Part shown: positions 62,738 to 64,000 of the stretch, one piece after another
How positions within the stretch are numbered: the stretch's first letter is position 1
How the letters are laid out: every line of letters starts with the position of its first letter
Source of the DNA: DTCV01 sp964641155
GTDB taxonomy: Archaea; Thermoproteota; Thermoprotei_A; Sulfolobales; NBVN01
Direction: 5' to 3'
Length of the DNA: 64,000 bases
NCBI GenBank assembly: GCA_964641155.1
Contig: CAZXJO010000003.1
Coordinates: forward strand, 62,001-126,000
The notes under the pieces: generated by a model
What the model was told of the DNA's origin: nothing
Databases searched by the model: none
The model's input: the letters and a program-made list of their open reading frames with translations, nothing else
Position numbers and translations under genes: made by a program

Positions 62738-64000
62738 CTAATTAAGACATGCCATCATAGCTTTAAACGTTCGTCCAACATCAACACCCAGGTCAATAAA
62801 ATTCCATGGAAGTACGTTTAAAGTACCTCTGTTTTCGAAAACGTGGTCAGGATTTATACCGAACGATGTTAGGAGCGTTTTAAAGTCTGAGATGTTCAAC
62901 CCATCGACCACGTACTTGAGTAAGGCATCACCTAATTCAACACCGCCCAAACTCAAATGTGCTTGTACATAAGCTATGTTATGACTTAACGCCTCGACCT
63001 CGAAATACTTTCTAGGTAACTCCCTCCGTATGAGTTTCACCCTACGCTGGTACTGTTCCTTACTAACTAACCCTAAGAACTGCATGGGCGTTCCTGCCTT
63101 AGGGATTAGCGGGTTAATAACCACCCTAACCCTCCCCTTCAAACAGTATTTCGACAAGACACCACTTAAACCGCTGAGGAAGTTAATCATCTCCTTAACA
63201 TCGTTATCAGTTTCAAAGGGTATGCCGATTAGGTAGTACATCTTAATTTCCATCCCTAACTTAACTCCACCAACAATCAACTCGGTAAGGAGCTCTTCAT
63301 CGATATATTTCCTAATGAGGCACTTAAGCCTACTGCTGTTCGTTTCAGGTGCTAATGTTAAGGTCTTCTGCCCACCCTTACTCATGAGCCTCAACCTATA
63401 CTCGCTTAGAGTGTCGGCCCTAACCGAAGGAATGCTGAATTTCAGACCCTTCTCCACCAACGTTTCCAATATCTTATCAGATGATGGGTGATTGAAAAAC
63501 GATAGAGAGTAGAAAACTATCCTATCCAACTTGTTAATCTCAACACCTCTGGATATGAGGCTGATTACACCGTCAAGACTCCTAACCCTGTAAGGATATG
63601 AGACCATGGACTCCATACAGAAGGAGCATAGGTGCGGGCAGCCCCTAGAGACCTCCATGATGAATCCTCTACCAAACACCGGCTCCGTCGTAAGCGATTG
63701 GATCTGGTACTCAGGATAATATGAACTATTTAAGTCATTAACACATAACTTCCTGATTACACTGCCATCATGAAGTGATGGAACGTAAAAACCCTTGGAA
63801 GCGAGTACCTCCAGGAACGCCTTCTTACTGGACGACAGTGAAGTAATGGATGTTGCTAAGACCTTAAGCGCTTCCTCACCATCACCGATAGCTATGGCGT
63901 CGAAGAACTTGGAAACAGGTAAGGGGTTAGAAGTCACGGTAGGTCCCCCAGCTATCATTATAGGCCTCCTAACACCGTTACTTACCGCTGGTAGGTTATT
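62738..64000 (-). CDS. radical SAM protein with B12-binding-like N-terminus (5' end outside window)
   Basis: At least 420 residues. MIAGGPTVTSNP at codon 15 resembles the end of a cobalamin-binding domain, and the cluster motif RGCPHLCSFCMES (CX3CX2C) with LDRIVFYSLSFF and LTLAPETNSSRL mark a B12-type radical SAM protein. Reading remains open beyond base 64000 (NNLPAVSNGVRRPIM), so the start lies outside. Substrate unknown. Confidence 0.85.
   Translation of the reverse strand, partial: NNLPAVSNGVRRPIMIAGGPTVTSNPLPVSKFFDAIAIGDGEEALKVLATSITSLSSSKKAFLEVLASKGFYVPSLHDGSVIRKLCVNDLNSSYYPEYQIQSLTTEPVFGRGFIMEVSRGCPHLCSFCMESMVSYPYRVRSLDGVISLISRGVEINKLDRIVFYSLSFFNHPSSDKILETLVEKGLKFSIPSVRADTLSEYRLRLMSKGGQKTLTLAPETNSSRLKCLIRKYIDEELLTELIVGGVKLGMEIKMYYLIGIPFETDNDVKEMINFLSGLSGVLSKYCLKGRVRVVINPLIPKAGTPMQFLGLVSKEQYQRRVKLIRRELPRKYFEVEALSHNIAYVQAHLSLGGVELGDALLKYVVDGLNISDFKTLLTSFGINPDHVFENRGTLNVLPWNFIDLGVDVGRTFKAMMACLN

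Noticed and set aside
1..64000. CRISPR array, rRNA operon or intact insertion sequence
   Set aside because: No regular repeat-spacer pattern, no rRNA sequence and no complete transposase with ends was seen.

Overview
The window is archaeal and most likely from a hyperthermophilic crenarchaeon (Thermoproteota). It carries EF-2 with a diphthamide loop, ribosomal protein L37Ae, the exosome Rrp4/Rrp41/Rrp42, SBDS, a proteasome alpha subunit, prefoldin beta, an AglB oligosaccharyltransferase, an AGOG glycosylase, a short XPF nuclease, an aKMT-type lysine methyltransferase and the archaeal CoA route. Promoters are TATA boxes of the type CTTATATAAG lying 33-40 bases before starts, and ribosome sites are of the GGTG/GAGG type. 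An initiator tRNA with three introns points towards a Thermoproteales-like lineage, but this is inference. A run of 10 N inside aglB shows the sequence is a draft.

Layout. 1-6.5 kb: arginine/carbamoyl-phosphate operon argG-argH-carA-carB (minus strand, ATGA overlaps, carB cut by the left edge), followed upstream by an ACT-domain regulator and an MFS transporter. 8.7-16.5 kb: HypB-HypA, a metallo-hydrolase, cysS, tyrS, aKMT, ThiI-rhodanese, with a C/D-box sRNA between 13.15 and 13.2 kb. 16.6-27.5 kb: membrane pyrophosphatase, moaA, korDABC, a degenerate DHH protein, a short-chain dehydrogenase pseudogene, an Nramp-like carrier and moaC. 27.5-37 kb: a kinase, EF-2, AGOG, a divergent ribbon-helix-helix pair, an HDAC-like hydrolase, XPF, DHH and prefoldin beta. 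37-43 kb: acdB, Pcc1, Brix, L37Ae, then the exosome-SBDS-proteasome operon. 43-49 kb is an accessory stretch: a TnpB remnant, the initiator tRNA, an endonuclease IV-like gene and a TRAP (TAXI) transporter whose two genes each carry reading-frame breaks. 49-64 kb: small regulators, a PRT regulator with a CitG-like gene, a PA14 protein, RimI, the CoA operon coaBC-PoK-PPS, aglB, an aminotransferase and a radical SAM gene cut by the right edge.

How it fits together: most genes are core informational or biosynthetic genes in tight operons. The 37-43 kb block joins RNA decay, ribosome assembly, tRNA modification (KEOPS Pcc1) and proteolysis. Metabolism points to ferredoxin-linked oxoacid oxidation (Kor), ADP-forming acyl-CoA synthesis, pyrophosphate-driven proton pumping and molybdopterin synthesis. 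Decay is local: the SDR, TnpB and TRAP loci are broken while nearly all other genes are intact.

The most unusual items are the three-intron initiator tRNA (one intron in the T loop with a textbook bulge-helix-bulge), the C/D sRNA whose upstream guide matches the 23S peptidyl-transferase region, the likely AUU start of korC, and the cluster of frame breaks in the TRAP operon. I did not find a CRISPR array, rRNA, an intact mobile element or a clearly new multi-gene defence system.
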